The translations under genes were made by a program, and so were the position numbers. The notes beneath the pieces are model-generated. The model worked only from the letters and a program-made list of their open reading frames with translations. It made no database searches and was not told the origin of the DNA. DNA of 44,070 nucleotides, from NCBI GenBank assembly GCA_030604905.1, contig JAUVVA010000019.1:1-44070 (forward strand), given 5' to 3'. This stretch comes from Verrucomicrobiota bacterium. Its GTDB lineage: Bacteria > Verrucomicrobiota > Verrucomicrobiia > Opitutales > Opitutaceae. Position 1 is the first letter of the stretch, and each line of letters starts with the position of its first letter. Below are positions 9,242 to 19,473 of this stretch, piece after piece.

Positions 9242-9607
9242 TCAGCCGCGAGCGTTGTAGGGATTCATGAAATACACCGCGTAGAGCGCGACGAAGAGCA
9301 GCACGAGCAGCACGAGCATCAGGGTCGTGGCGGCCGAGCGGCGGCGGAAGGCGATGCCGGCCATGGCGGAGACGCCGAGCCAGGCGACCAGTTTCACCCA
9401 AACCCAGGCCGGCCACAGGCCCTGGCCGGTGCCGATCAGCTTGGTGATCAACCCAAAGCCGCTGATGAACATCAGCAGCGAAGCGACGCCCGTGATGATG
9501 AGCACCTTTTTGCGCGCTTCGGCCGGAGCCGCGAAGGCGTGGAACGTGAAGCCGGTGAGGACCAGCAGGGAAAAGACGTGCAGGACGTGGTAGAAGGAGA
9601 GGCTCAT
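9242..9607 (-). CDS. Small integral membrane protein, function unknown
   Basis: A 121-residue protein with four predicted hydrophobic helices: around residues 5-27 (HVLHVFSLLVLTGFTFHAF), 33-55 (KKVLIITGVASLLMFISGFG), 65-85 and 92-113. A conserved-looking charged or polar ending MNPYNARG follows. I do not recognise the family. The layout and the His/Phe-rich first helix vaguely resemble small membrane proteins annotated near cytochrome or copper functions, but no haem or metal motif is complete. It is only 7 bp upstream of the family B polymerase gene on the same strand, so the two are probably cotranscribed. The shared job, if any, is not evident. Confidence 0.8.
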   Translation of the reverse strand: MSLSFYHVLHVFSLLVLTGFTFHAFAAPAEARKKVLIITGVASLLMFISGFGLITKLIGTGQGLWPAWVWVKLVAWLGVSAMAGIAFRRRSAATTLMLVLLVLLFVALYAVYFMNPYNARG

Positions 9608-9700
9608 GCGGAGGTTGGGTAATGCGGAGCGCCTACCAAAGCGAGGCGGACCGGCTCCGCCAGCCGCATTTTTGCACGGCTGGGTCGGCGAGGGGGCCGA

Positions 9701-11023
9701 TTACTCGCGCGACGGCGCGGGAAGCTCGCGTCCAAAAAGCGTCTCCCACATCGGCACGTAGAGCTCGGTGTTGTCGAGGTTCACCGGAATGCGCTCACGG
9801 TTGAGGCCCTCGGCGCGCACCACCACGCCGCCGACCAGATCGCCCGGGCTCGAGAAGGTGACGCCAAACCAAAAGCGCCGCCCTTCGCGGTCGGGTCCGC
9901 TCAAGAAGGCCTCGGTCCCCTGCCCCGCCACGCCGTCGACCGGATTGCCCAGGCGCGTGGTCGCGGGCACGCGCGGCGCGGGTTGATCGGGCGAGGTCTG
10001 CCGGCCGAGGCCGATGATTTGCAGGCCGCTCGCGTCGCTGTCGGCCGCGGTGAGGAGCAGGGTGTCGGGATGGGCGGCCACGAAGGCGCGGGCGATGCCG
10101 ATGGCCTCGTCGGCGCGGCGAAAGGACTCGAAGGTGCCGGCGGCGTTTTGGTTGTTCGCGAAATCATCGGTGCCCTCCTCCTCGACCACGAGCGCGAAGC
10201 GCTTGCCCGTGCGCGCGAGCACGCGCAGCGCGGCGTCGGTCATCTCGGCCACGCTCGGCGCCTCGGGCTCGAAAAGCGGCAGCCCGAGTTTGGCCAAGAC
10301 CTCCTCGGGCTTCGCGTGGTAGGTGGCATCGTGGGCGAAGACGCCGAAGAGCTTGCGCACGCCCTCGTCGGCCGCGGCCGCGGCGAGCTCCGCCCGGTCA
10401 AACACCACGGTGTAGCCCGCGGCGCGCGCCTCGGCGATCAGGTCGCGACCATCCTCGCGCGCACCCTCGCCGTGACGGCCGCGCACGCCCTTCGGCAGCA
10501 AGTGCATCTCCCCGCCGCCAAGCATCACGTCCGCGCCGCTGGCCACGATGGCCGCGGCGATGCCGGCATAGTCGGAGCGCTTCGCGCTGCTCACCAGAAA
10601 GACGCCCGTGCCGGGCTCGGCTATCTGGCCGCTTTGCACGATGCCGACCGCGTGGCCGGCGCGCATCGCCTCGACGAGGATCGGCACGTCCGCGCCGGAG
10701 CGGGCGGTGATCGGACGGCCGCCATCGGTGCCGTAGGAGTCGGCCACCACCTTGACGCCCCAGGCGTGCACGGTGCCGCCCCCATGCGAGGTGGGCGAGA
10801 GACCGTCGGCGAAGTGGGAGCGATAGAGCGCCACGCCGGGCAGGCGGTCCCAGTGGGTGTGGCCGTCGGGCCCGACGCTGAAGATGCGGTAGGCGTTCCA
10901 AGCGTTGAGCGAAGCGCCGTCGGGGTGAATGAGGATCACGTTGCCCGGCCGCGGCGCGGCGAGGGCGGAGCAGACGGCGACGAAGGCGAGAACCAGCAAG
11001 GTGGCGAGGGGGCGCGGCATCAT
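9701..11023 (-). CDS. Alkaline phosphatase-like protein with substituted metal-site residues
   Basis: A 440-residue exported member of the alkaline phosphatase superfamily; residues 1-23 (LATLLVLAFVAVCSALAA) are a signal peptide. The PhoA layout is visible: GNVILIHPDGAS corresponds to the usual NVIxxIGDGMG (Asp35 kept), SPTSHGGGTVHAWGVK aligns with the DSAA(A)GTAxATGxK nucleophile segment (Ser79 kept, preceding Asp changed to Thr), EEEGTDDFANNQNA aligns with the ExxxIDxAxHxND metal segment, and TAADSDASG aligns with TADHETGG. The His ligands of the latter two motifs are replaced by Asn290 and Ser329. The C-terminal His position (near GVAGQGTEAFLSGP) also looks absent. It could be a phosphatase using different metals, or a pseudoenzyme. 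It is divergent from the phosphate transporter gene (268 bp apart), which hints at a phosphate role. Confidence 0.8.
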   Translation of the reverse strand: MMPRPLATLLVLAFVAVCSALAAPRPGNVILIHPDGASLNAWNAYRIFSVGPDGHTHWDRLPGVALYRSHFADGLSPTSHGGGTVHAWGVKVVADSYGTDGGRPITARSGADVPILVEAMRAGHAVGIVQSGQIAEPGTGVFLVSSAKRSDYAGIAAAIVASGADVMLGGGEMHLLPKGVRGRHGEGAREDGRDLIAEARAAGYTVVFDRAELAAAAADEGVRKLFGVFAHDATYHAKPEEVLAKLGLPLFEPEAPSVAEMTDAALRVLARTGKRFALVVEEEGTDDFANNQNAAGTFESFRRADEAIGIARAFVAAHPDTLLLTAADSDASGLQIIGLGRQTSPDQPAPRVPATTRLGNPVDGVAGQGTEAFLSGPDREGRRFWFGVTFSSPGDLVGGVVVRAEGLNRERIPVNLDNTELYVPMWETLFGRELPAPSRE

Positions 11024-11291
11024 GATCGCGCCACCGTGCGCTGCCCGCCCCGGCGAGCAAACGCAAAGCCCCTCCGTTACCGACGAGTCACCGGCGGGGA
11101 TTATGCGGCCCGTCCTTTATTCGCTCCCCCGTGCGCGGCCTCATGGCGCCCACGACTGGCAAAAACGCCCCGATGCGATCCGCCCGGGCCTCCGCCACCG
11201 CCATCGACGCACTGCTTGGCTTTTTCCGCGCCGGACCAAGCCCTGCCTTGCCGTGCCGCCGCCCGACACCTAGCCGTAACCGTTTCGTCAC

Positions 11292-12971
11292 ATGATCGGC
11301 AACATCGGCAACATCCTCACCCTGCTCGGAAGCCTTGGCATGTTCCTCTTCGGCATGAAGATCATGTCGGAGGCGCTCCAGAAGCTCTCGGGCGAGCGGA
11401 TGCGCGCCATCATGCGCACCATGACGGGCAACCGCTTCGCCGGCGTCGGCACCGGCTGCCTCGTCACCTGCCTCGTGCAGTCCTCCTCCGCCTCCACGGT
11501 GATGATCGTGAGCTTCGTCAACGCCGGCCTGCTCACCCTCGTCGAATCGATCGGCATGATCATGGGCGCCAACATCGGCACGACCACGACCTTCTGGCTC
11601 GTTTCCCTCTTCGGCTTCAAATTCAGCATCTCCTCCATCGCCCTGCCGGTGATGGGCTTCGCCCTCCCGCTGCTCTTCATGCGCAAGCCCCGCCTGCGCG
11701 ACACCGGCGAGTTTTTCATGGGCTTCGGTCTGCTCTTCCTCGGCCTCATGTTCCTCAAGGACTCGGTGCCCGACATTCGCAGCCGGCCCGAGATTCTCGA
11801 ATTTATCACCAGCTTCACCGGCCACGGCATCTGGTCGACCCTCGTCTTCTTCGTCTTCGGCATCGTGCTGACCATCGTGGTGCAGAGCTCCTCGGTCGCC
11901 GGCGCCATCACCCTCACCATGGCGTTCAAGGGCTGGATCGATTTTCCCTCCGCCTGCGCCATCACGCTGGGCGAAAACGTCGGCACCACCATCACCGCCA
12001 ACCTCGCCGCGCTCGGCGGCAACGTGCAGGCCAAACGCGCCGCCCGCGTGCACCTGATCTTCAACCTCATCGGCGTGCTCTGGGCGATCATCCTCTTCAA
12101 GCCCTTCATCGCCTTCATCGAGTGGTTGGTGCCGGGCGATGCCACCAGCCCGACCGGCATGCCGATCCACATGGCGGCCTTTCACTCGATCTTCAACCTC
12201 ACCAACACCGCGCTCCTGATCGGCTTCGTGCCCCAGCTGGCCCGCCTCGCCGAGCGTATCGTGAAGGACCGTCCCGCGGCGACCGCCCGCGACCACGTCG
12301 ACTACGAGTCGCCCCTCCTCCCCCACACCGGCGAGCTCAACCTCGCCGAGGCCGAGCGCGACGTGCAGCGCATGGGCGCCATCACCCGCGAGATGTTGAA
12401 CGGCTTCACCGACCTCTTCGTCCAGCCCCCGACCGATCCCGTGGCGCTCGAGGCCCGCGTAAAGGCGCTCAAGGAGCTCGAAAAGGAGAGCGACCGCCGC
12501 GCCATCGAGACCACCAACTACCTGCTGCGCTGCACCGCCGGCGGCGTGAGCGACGCCACCATGACGCGCGTCACCGCCATGCTGCGCGTCGTCGCCGAGC
12601 TCGAGGACATCTGCGACTGCGGCTACCGCCTGGTGCTCCTCGCCGAGCGCAAGCAGCGCAAACAGCGCGAATTCCCGCCCGAGGTCGGCAAACAGGTCGC
12701 CCACTTCGCCAGCCTCGTGCTCCAGTTCATGGACTTCTACTCCGGCCGCCTCTCGACCGGCGTGCCCGCCGCCGACATGGAGACCGCCTACCAGCTGGAG
12801 AACCAGATCGACGATTTCCGCAAGAACCTGCGCAAGGCCTCCATGCAGCGCATGCGCGCCAGCGGCGACACGATCAAGGCCGAGATGCTCTACATCGACG
12901 TGCTCAACAACATGGAGAGCATCGGCAACCACTCGCTCAACGTCCTCCAGGCCCTGCGCCACGGCAGCTGA
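11292..12971 (+). CDS. Na/phosphate symporter with PhoU-like C-terminal domain (NptA/YjbB type)
   Basis: A 559-residue inner-membrane phosphate transporter of the Na/Pi-cotransporter II family. The two inverted transport repeats are marked by LVQSSSASTVMIVSFVNAG with GANIGTTTT, and VVQSSSVAGAITLTMAF with ENVGTTITANLAALGG. Eight or so hydrophobic helices fill residues 1-310. The remaining ~240 residues are a soluble helical PhoU-like domain (about 340-555), which is the standard bacterial architecture. Such proteins either import phosphate or, as with E. coli YjbB, export it. The start MIGNIGNILTLLGSLGMFLFGM is typical. It is divergently transcribed from the alkaline phosphatase-like gene. I found no clear Pho box in the shared 268-bp region. 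Confidence 0.93.
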   Translation: MIGNIGNILTLLGSLGMFLFGMKIMSEALQKLSGERMRAIMRTMTGNRFAGVGTGCLVTCLVQSSSASTVMIVSFVNAGLLTLVESIGMIMGANIGTTTTFWLVSLFGFKFSISSIALPVMGFALPLLFMRKPRLRDTGEFFMGFGLLFLGLMFLKDSVPDIRSRPEILEFITSFTGHGIWSTLVFFVFGIVLTIVVQSSSVAGAITLTMAFKGWIDFPSACAITLGENVGTTITANLAALGGNVQAKRAARVHLIFNLIGVLWAIILFKPFIAFIEWLVPGDATSPTGMPIHMAAFHSIFNLTNTALLIGFVPQLARLAERIVKDRPAATARDHVDYESPLLPHTGELNLAEAERDVQRMGAITREMLNGFTDLFVQPPTDPVALEARVKALKELEKESDRRAIETTNYLLRCTAGGVSDATMTRVTAMLRVVAELEDICDCGYRLVLLAERKQRKQREFPPEVGKQVAHFASLVLQFMDFYSGRLSTGVPAADMETAYQLENQIDDFRKNLRKASMQRMRASGDTIKAEMLYIDVLNNMESIGNHSLNVLQALRHGS

Positions 12972-13038
12972 GCCCGGCCGCGCCGCCCGCGAACAGCCCG
13001 CGCGCCCGGCGCCATCCCGGCGCCGTCGGCACCCCGAA

Positions 13039-13068
13039 GGTCGCGCCACCGCCGTCCCTGGCGCGACC
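13039..13068. terminator. Hairpin between convergent genes, possible bidirectional terminator
   Basis: Perfect 10-bp stem: GGTCGCGCCA (13039-13048) pairs with TGGCGCGACC (13059-13068) around a 10-nt loop, midway between the convergent transporter and GGT stops. No T-tract follows on either strand, so termination is inferred from position only. Confidence 0.45.
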
Positions 13069-13086
13069 GGGCGCGTCTCCGCCACC

Positions 13087-14769
13087 TCAGAATCCCATCG
13101 CGGTGTTCGAGCGCCGCTGGTCCGCGTAGCCGCGCAGACGCCCGTCCGGCAGGAGCTCCACCGCGGTCATGCCGCCGAAGGACTCCGTCTCCGCGTCCGT
13201 GCCGTCGCGCCAGCCCATCCGGCGCAGCGCGTCCGCCACGCGATGATCGGTCTCGCGCTCCGTCTCGAACCGCACCTCGGCCTGCCCCGGCCGACGCGTC
13301 ACCGGGTGAAACCGCGGCGCGCCGATCGCCTCCTCCAGCGGGCGGCCAAACATCAGGTAGTCGGTCGTCACCTGCACCATCGCGCTCGGGATGCGGCTGC
13401 CGCCCGGCAGGCCGATGCCCGCCACCAGGCGCCCCTCCCGCACGATCACCGCCGGGGTGATCGTGGTGCGCGGCCGGCGACCCGCCGCGACTTCGTTGGG
13501 ATTGTTCGGGATGCGGTTAAAATTGCTCAGGCTGTTGTTCATCACGACGCCCGTGCCCGGGGGCACGATGCCCGAGCCGAAGTGGTTGCTCTGCGATTGC
13601 GTGGCGCTCACCACGTTGCCCTCGCGGTCCACCACCACGAAGTGCGTCGTCTCGGCCGCGAGAGCCTCTTGCTCGTCCGCGCTCCAAGACGCCGAGACCA
13701 CGCTCGCCGCGCCCTCGCTCGCCCGCCGCCGGAGCTCCGCCAAACGGGCCTCCCCCATCAAGCGTTCCCACTCGCGGCGCGAGCCCTCGCGATCGCCCAG
13801 CACTTCGCGGCACACCGCGTCCGCCTCGATGAAGACCCGCATCCACCGGTCCATCGCCTCCGGCTTCAGCGCCGATTCGCCCGGCAGCCGCTCGGCCTCA
13901 AGCGCCGCCAGCGCCATCAAGAACACTCCGCCTCCCGAGACCGGCGGCGGCGCCGAGTAGACCACCGTGCCCCGGAAATTCGTGCGCAGCGGCTCGTCGA
14001 TCCGCGCCCGATAAGCGGCAAAGTCCTCCGCGCGCAGCGGGCTGCCCGCCTCGCGCAAGGCCCGCAGCATCGCCTCCGCCACCGGCCCCTCATAAAAACC
14101 CGGCGCGCCCTGCGCCGCCACCGCGCGCAGCGTGCGCCCGAGGTCGGCGTTGACCAGGCGCTGCCCGGCCTCGGGCATGCGCCCGTCCGGCAGATAAATC
14201 CGCGACAACTCCTCGTTCGACCGGAGCTTCGCCGCCTGCGAACGGAAAAACCGCACCTGCAGGGGCCGCACCTCGAAGCCCTCCTCGGCCAACCGGATCG
14301 CGGGCGCGAGCACGTCGGCGCGAGGCAGCACGCCCCAGCGCTCGTGCGCCTCCATCATGCCCGCCACGAAGCCCGGCACCGCCACGGAGTGCACCCCGTT
14401 GTTGCGCTCGGCCGCCGGCAGGCGGCGAAACTCCGCCTCGTCGAGATGCGCCGAGGCCGCGTCGAGCGCCTCCACCACCGTGACCGTCCCCGTCCGCGCG
14501 TCCCGATAGAGCAGCGACAACTTGCCGCCCACGCCCGAGCCGTAGGGCTCGGTGACGCCGAGCGCGAAACCCACCGCCACCGCGGCGTCGACCGCGTTGC
14601 CCCCGGCCTGCAACACCGCCACGCCCGCCGCGGTCGCGTCCGGATGCCCCGCCGCCACCATGCCGTTGCGCGCCTCGGCCACCTGCACCGGCATCGGGGC
14701 CGCGCGGCCGAGCACCACACCGATCAGACACAGGACCACGGCACCGCGGCGCAGATTCACCAAATTCAT
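13087..14769 (-). CDS. ggt: Gamma-glutamyltranspeptidase family protein
   Basis: A 560-residue exported N-terminal nucleophile hydrolase of the GGT family, expected to self-cleave into large and small subunits. Residues 1-23 form a signal peptide (GAVVLCLIGVVLGRAA). The region GMVAAGHPDATAAGVAVLQAGGNAVDAAVA and GVTEPYGSGVGG are classic for the large subunit. The processing and catalytic Thr374 begins the small subunit at ETTHFVVVDREGNVVSATQS, and LPGGSRIPSAM is the oxyanion-hole loop. The Arg that holds the gamma-glutamyl carboxylate in E. coli GGT (in FREMAP) aligns with EALDAAS here, so it appears missing. Substrate preference may therefore differ from glutathione. It is convergent with the phosphate transporter and divergent from the TPR kinase. 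Confidence 0.9.
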   Translation of the reverse strand: MNLVNLRRGAVVLCLIGVVLGRAAPMPVQVAEARNGMVAAGHPDATAAGVAVLQAGGNAVDAAVAVGFALGVTEPYGSGVGGKLSLLYRDARTGTVTVVEALDAASAHLDEAEFRRLPAAERNNGVHSVAVPGFVAGMMEAHERWGVLPRADVLAPAIRLAEEGFEVRPLQVRFFRSQAAKLRSNEELSRIYLPDGRMPEAGQRLVNADLGRTLRAVAAQGAPGFYEGPVAEAMLRALREAGSPLRAEDFAAYRARIDEPLRTNFRGTVVYSAPPPVSGGGVFLMALAALEAERLPGESALKPEAMDRWMRVFIEADAVCREVLGDREGSRREWERLMGEARLAELRRRASEGAASVVSASWSADEQEALAAETTHFVVVDREGNVVSATQSQSNHFGSGIVPPGTGVVMNNSLSNFNRIPNNPNEVAAGRRPRTTITPAVIVREGRLVAGIGLPGGSRIPSAMVQVTTDYLMFGRPLEEAIGAPRFHPVTRRPGQAEVRFETERETDHRVADALRRMGWRDGTDAETESFGGMTAVELLPDGRLRGYADQRRSNTAMGF

Positions 14770-14885
14770 GGCGGAAGCTCTAGCCGCGCGCCTCGACCTG
14801 CCGCAAACTCCCGGCGTGGCGTATCTCTACGCCACGTCCCCTCGGCAATTGCCACCGGAAACTCCCCCGCCCACCCTGCCCGACC

Positions 14886-16856
<1,971 letters not shown>

Positions 16857-16976
16857 GCCGACATCATGCGAACGTTCGGGCCGCTTCGCGGGGCCCGCCG
16901 CCGGCCCGGGCCGCACCGGGCTCCGCTCCCGCCCTCGCGGCGCCGCGCCGGCCGTTCGTCCACGTGCCCCGATCTG

Positions 16977-16997
16977 GCGATTGGAGGTCCCAATCGC
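16977..16997. repeat. Short perfect inverted repeat upstream of tadA
   Basis: GCGATTGG and CCAATCGC (8-bp arms) flank AGGTC, about 60 bp before the tadA start. No T-tract follows on either strand, so it is more like a small operator or leader hairpin than a terminator. Confidence 0.4.
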
Positions 16998-17057
16998 GGA
17001 AGAAAATGCTAGGAACAGCTCGCAAATTTCCCGCCCTTCCTCCGCCTCAGCCCCGCA

Positions 17058-17630
17058 ATGGTCTCGCCCGCGTCCACTCCCCCGCCCTGTCCCTTCGAGA
17101 AGCGTTTCCCCTCCCAGCTCGTCCGCGACGACCTCTTCTTCATGTCGCTCGCCTACAACCAGGCCATCGACGCCTGGCGCCGCGACGAGGTGCCCATCGG
17201 CTGCGTGATCGAGCGCGATGGCGAGGTCATCGCCATGGCGCACAACACCGTGGAGTCGGCGCAGGATCCCACCGCCCACGCCGAGATGCTGGCCATCACC
17301 CAGGCCGCCGCCGCCATCGGCGACTGGCGCCTCGAGGACTGCACGCTCTACGTCACCAAGGAGCCCTGCCCCATGTGCAGCGGCGCCACGCTCATGTCGC
17401 GGCTCAAGCGCGTCTGCTACGCCGTGCCCGACCCGAAAATGGGCTGCCTCGGCGGCGCCACCAACCTCAACGAGCTCGCTCGCGTCAACCACCGCGTCGA
17501 GCTCGCCGCCGGGGGCCCGCTCGAAGACGAATGCCGTGAGCTCCTCCAGGCCTTCTTCCGCCTCAAGCGCGCCAGCCCCGAGCCCCCGCCCCGCGATGCC
17601 GCCGGCGACGCGGCCTCCCCCTCCCCCTGA
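17058..17630 (+). CDS. tadA: tRNA adenosine(34) deaminase
   Basis: A 190-residue zinc deaminase that converts A34 to inosine in tRNA-Arg(ACG), letting one tRNA read CGU, CGC and CGA. The zinc site is complete: His74 and catalytic Glu76 in DPTAHAEM, and Cys104/Cys107 in EPCPMCSGA. The N-terminal half has the expected EVPIGCVI and the C-terminal half GCLGGATNLNEL; the family's usual length is ~150-170, with a ~20-residue low-complexity Pro/Ala tail added here (SPEPPPRDAAGDAASPSP). A short N-terminal extension precedes the core. The window also encodes its expected substrate, tRNA-Arg(ACG), at 21682. Confidence 0.93.
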   Translation: MVSPASTPPPCPFEKRFPSQLVRDDLFFMSLAYNQAIDAWRRDEVPIGCVIERDGEVIAMAHNTVESAQDPTAHAEMLAITQAAAAIGDWRLEDCTLYVTKEPCPMCSGATLMSRLKRVCYAVPDPKMGCLGGATNLNELARVNHRVELAAGGPLEDECRELLQAFFRLKRASPEPPPRDAAGDAASPSP

Positions 17631-17738
17631 ACCGGAACTTTCTTGGGCCGCCGTGGTTGACGGCACCGGCGCCCCCGCGCACCTTGCGCCGCGTTTCTCA
17701 ACTTGCAAAACCTTCAACCCGACAAACCCGTCATCACC

Positions 17739-18371
17739 ATGGCCTACGAACTCCCGAAACTTCCTTACGCCTACGACGCGCTCGTCCCGCACATCGACGC
17801 GAAGACGATGGAGATTCACCACTCCAAGCACCACCAGACCTACATCACCAACGCGAACAACCTCCTCAAGGACCACGCCGAGCTCGCCGCGCTCTCCGCC
17901 GAGCAGTTGATCGCCGACCTTTCCAAGGTTCCCGAAGCCATCCGCGGCGGCCTCCGCAACAACGCCGGCGGCCACGTCAACCATGCCTTCTTCTGGAAGA
18001 CCATCGGGCCCGGCAAAGGCGGAGCGCCCAAGGGCAAGCTCGCCGAGGCGATCAACGCCACCTTCGGCGGCTTCGACAAGTTCAAGGAAGAGTTCGCCAA
18101 GGCCGGCGCCACCCGCTTCGGCTCCGGCTGGGCCTGGCTCGTCGTCACCGCCGACAAGAAACTCGCCGTCGGCTCCACCGCCAACCAGGACAGCCCCCTC
18201 ATGGGCAAGGCCGTGGCCGGCCTCGAAGGCAAACCCGTCATCGGTCTCGATGTCTGGGAGCACGCCTACTACCTCAACTACCAAAACCGCCGCCCCGACT
18301 ACATCGCCGCCTACTGGAACGTCGTCGACTGGGACGCCGCCGAGGCCAACTACAGCGCCGCCCTCGCCTGA
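17739..18371 (+). CDS. sodA: Superoxide dismutase, Mn-type (Fe/Mn family)
   Basis: A 210-residue cytoplasmic superoxide dismutase that disproportionates superoxide to O2 and H2O2. The four metal ligands are His27 (EIHHSKHH), His82 ([10 protein letters not shown]), Asp171 and His175 ([11 protein letters not shown]). The active-site Gln comes from the C-terminal domain (Gln150 in NQDSPL), a feature of Mn-type rather than Fe-type enzymes. GSGWAWL is the usual interdomain motif. The ATG at 17739 starts [15 protein letters not shown], the standard SOD N-terminus; a longer frame starting 36 bp earlier adds an unlikely leader. A strong terminator follows. Together with the Mn importer at 2277-5981 it suggests manganese-based oxidative defence. 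Confidence 0.95.
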   Translation: MAYELPKLPYAYDALVPHIDAKTMEIHHSKHHQTYITNANNLLKDHAELAALSAEQLIADLSKVPEAIRGGLRNNAGGHVNHAFFWKTIGPGKGGAPKGKLAEAINATFGGFDKFKEEFAKAGATRFGSGWAWLVVTADKKLAVGSTANQDSPLMGKAVAGLEGKPVIGLDVWEHAYYLNYQNRRPDYIAAYWNVVDWDAAEANYSAALA

Positions 18372-18401
18372 TCCGGGGCGCCAAGCCCCTTCAGTGGCCC
18401 C

Positions 18402-18438
18402 GCGCCGATCCACGGACAAACCCGGGATCGGCGCTTTT
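18402..18438 (+). terminator. Intrinsic terminator after sodA
   Basis: GCGCCGATCC (18402-18411) pairs perfectly with GGATCGGCGC (18425-18434), followed by TTTT. It lies 30 bp past the sodA stop. Confidence 0.85.
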
Positions 18439-18560
18439 GCGCGCGGAGACGCACCTCGCGGCGCCACCCGGCGACCGCCGATTCCACGCGCGGTGAAAAT
18501 CTTCGCCCCTCGGGTTTGGGGCGTGACGCCAGGCGCTGGCGCTTTAGTGCTCAGGGCTTT

Positions 18561-19214
18561 ATGAAAGTCCCTTCTTGGTGCCTGCGACGGGTGGCGATTT
18601 TGTCGGTGGTGGCGCTGGCCGCGTCCTGCACCCGGCCGGTCGCGACGCGAGACCCGAACGTGTCGGAGTCCGAACGCGCGCCCGAGGTGGTGACGCCCGC
18701 ACCGCAGACGGAAGGTTTTCGCGGAGCCCTGCTCAGCTTGATGGATACGCAGGCCCGTGTCCTCGAATGCCGCGGCGTGGCCAAGGTCGACGGGCGCGTG
18801 TTGGTGGAGCGAGTCGCCGACGGCCGGCGTTTTCTGTTGGAGTCGGCCCAGCTCTCGCCGGAGAGCCTCGCGATCCTGGCGCGCTACGCGGAGACCGGAG
18901 CGGAGGAGCTGCGAGCCTTTGCGGACGAACGCGACTGGGATGAGGCGCGGCGCCTGGTAAAGGTGGAGATGATCTCCGCCACCTGGTGTGGTTGGTGCAC
19001 GAAAGCGCGGGAGTGGTTCGCGCAGCAGCGCATTCCCTGCCAGTCCTTCGACCATGAGTCGATGGGCGGCAAGGCGCGGCAGCGCGATTGGGGCTCGACC
19101 GGGCTGCCCACCGTCAAGATCGGCGAGCAGGTGATCCGCGGATACAACGAGGAGCTCTATCGCCAGACCCTGCTCTCCGAGTATCGGCGCATGCGGGCGG
19201 CGAGCGGCTCGTGA
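18561..19214 (+). CDS. Lipoprotein with C-terminal glutaredoxin-like CxxC domain
   Basis: A 217-residue predicted lipoprotein: MKVPSWCLRRVAILSVVALA leads to the lipobox LAASC with Cys23. A linker and an N-terminal domain (about 50-130) of unclear family follow, including LECRGVAKVDGRVLVERV. The C-terminal ~80 residues look like a glutaredoxin/thioredoxin fold: Cys143-Gly-Trp-Cys146 in SATWCGWCTKAREWF, then the cis-Pro segment TGLPTVKIG. A periplasmic thiol-redox role is plausible. Use of the ATG at 18561 gives the lipoprotein signal; an upstream TTG would bury it. Two small hairpins (18504-18523 and 18527-18541) sit just before the start. It converges with the small membrane protein gene. Confidence 0.82.
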   Translation: MKVPSWCLRRVAILSVVALAASCTRPVATRDPNVSESERAPEVVTPAPQTEGFRGALLSLMDTQARVLECRGVAKVDGRVLVERVADGRRFLLESAQLSPESLAILARYAETGAEELRAFADERDWDEARRLVKVEMISATWCGWCTKAREWFAQQRIPCQSFDHESMGGKARQRDWGSTGLPTVKIGEQVIRGYNEELYRQTLLSEYRRMRAASGS

Positions 19215-19227
19215 GCGGCGCGCGAAG

Positions 19228-19413
19228 CTAGCCCCCGGCGCGCTGGCGGAGGGCGAGCCAGACGACCGCGGCGGCGATGAGGTCCACGCACGCCACCGCG
19301 ATGCGCACCGGGTAAGGCACGGGCAGGGGCAGCACGAGAACCAGGAGGGCCGCCGTGAGGAGAAACCAAAACGCGAAACGCAGGTAGATGAGCTTGGGAA
19401 TCGGGGCGGACAT
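19228..19413 (-). CDS. Small two-helix membrane protein, function unknown
   Basis: A 61-residue protein with two hydrophobic helices (FAFWFLLTAALLVLVLPLPV and VRIAVACVDLIAAAVVWLAL) joined by a short Pro-rich turn, ending in a basic tail RQRAGG. I do not recognise it; small hypothetical membrane proteins of this form are common in such genomes. It converges on the glutaredoxin-lipoprotein gene with 13 bp between the stops. The open frame, clean stop, plausible N-terminus MSAPIPKLIY and lack of a competing frame support it being real. Confidence 0.7.
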   Translation of the reverse strand: MSAPIPKLIYLRFAFWFLLTAALLVLVLPLPVPYPVRIAVACVDLIAAAVVWLALRQRAGG

Positions 19414-19473
19414 GTCGTGGAAAGGAGGGGGCGCGGCGGGTGATCAGGTGGGCTCGCGGATCAACGATCAACC

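Noticed and set aside
11024-11291. Pho box search between the divergent phosphatase-like and phosphate transporter genes
   Set aside because: No convincing pair of 7-bp direct repeats at 11-bp spacing was seen; a motif scan would be needed to settle it.
9983-13129. Very long plus-strand open frame (1048 codons) across the phosphatase-like and phosphate transporter genes
   Set aside because: It is a GC-frame shadow with Arg/His/Pro-rich, domain-free product, and it overlaps two clearly real genes on both strands.
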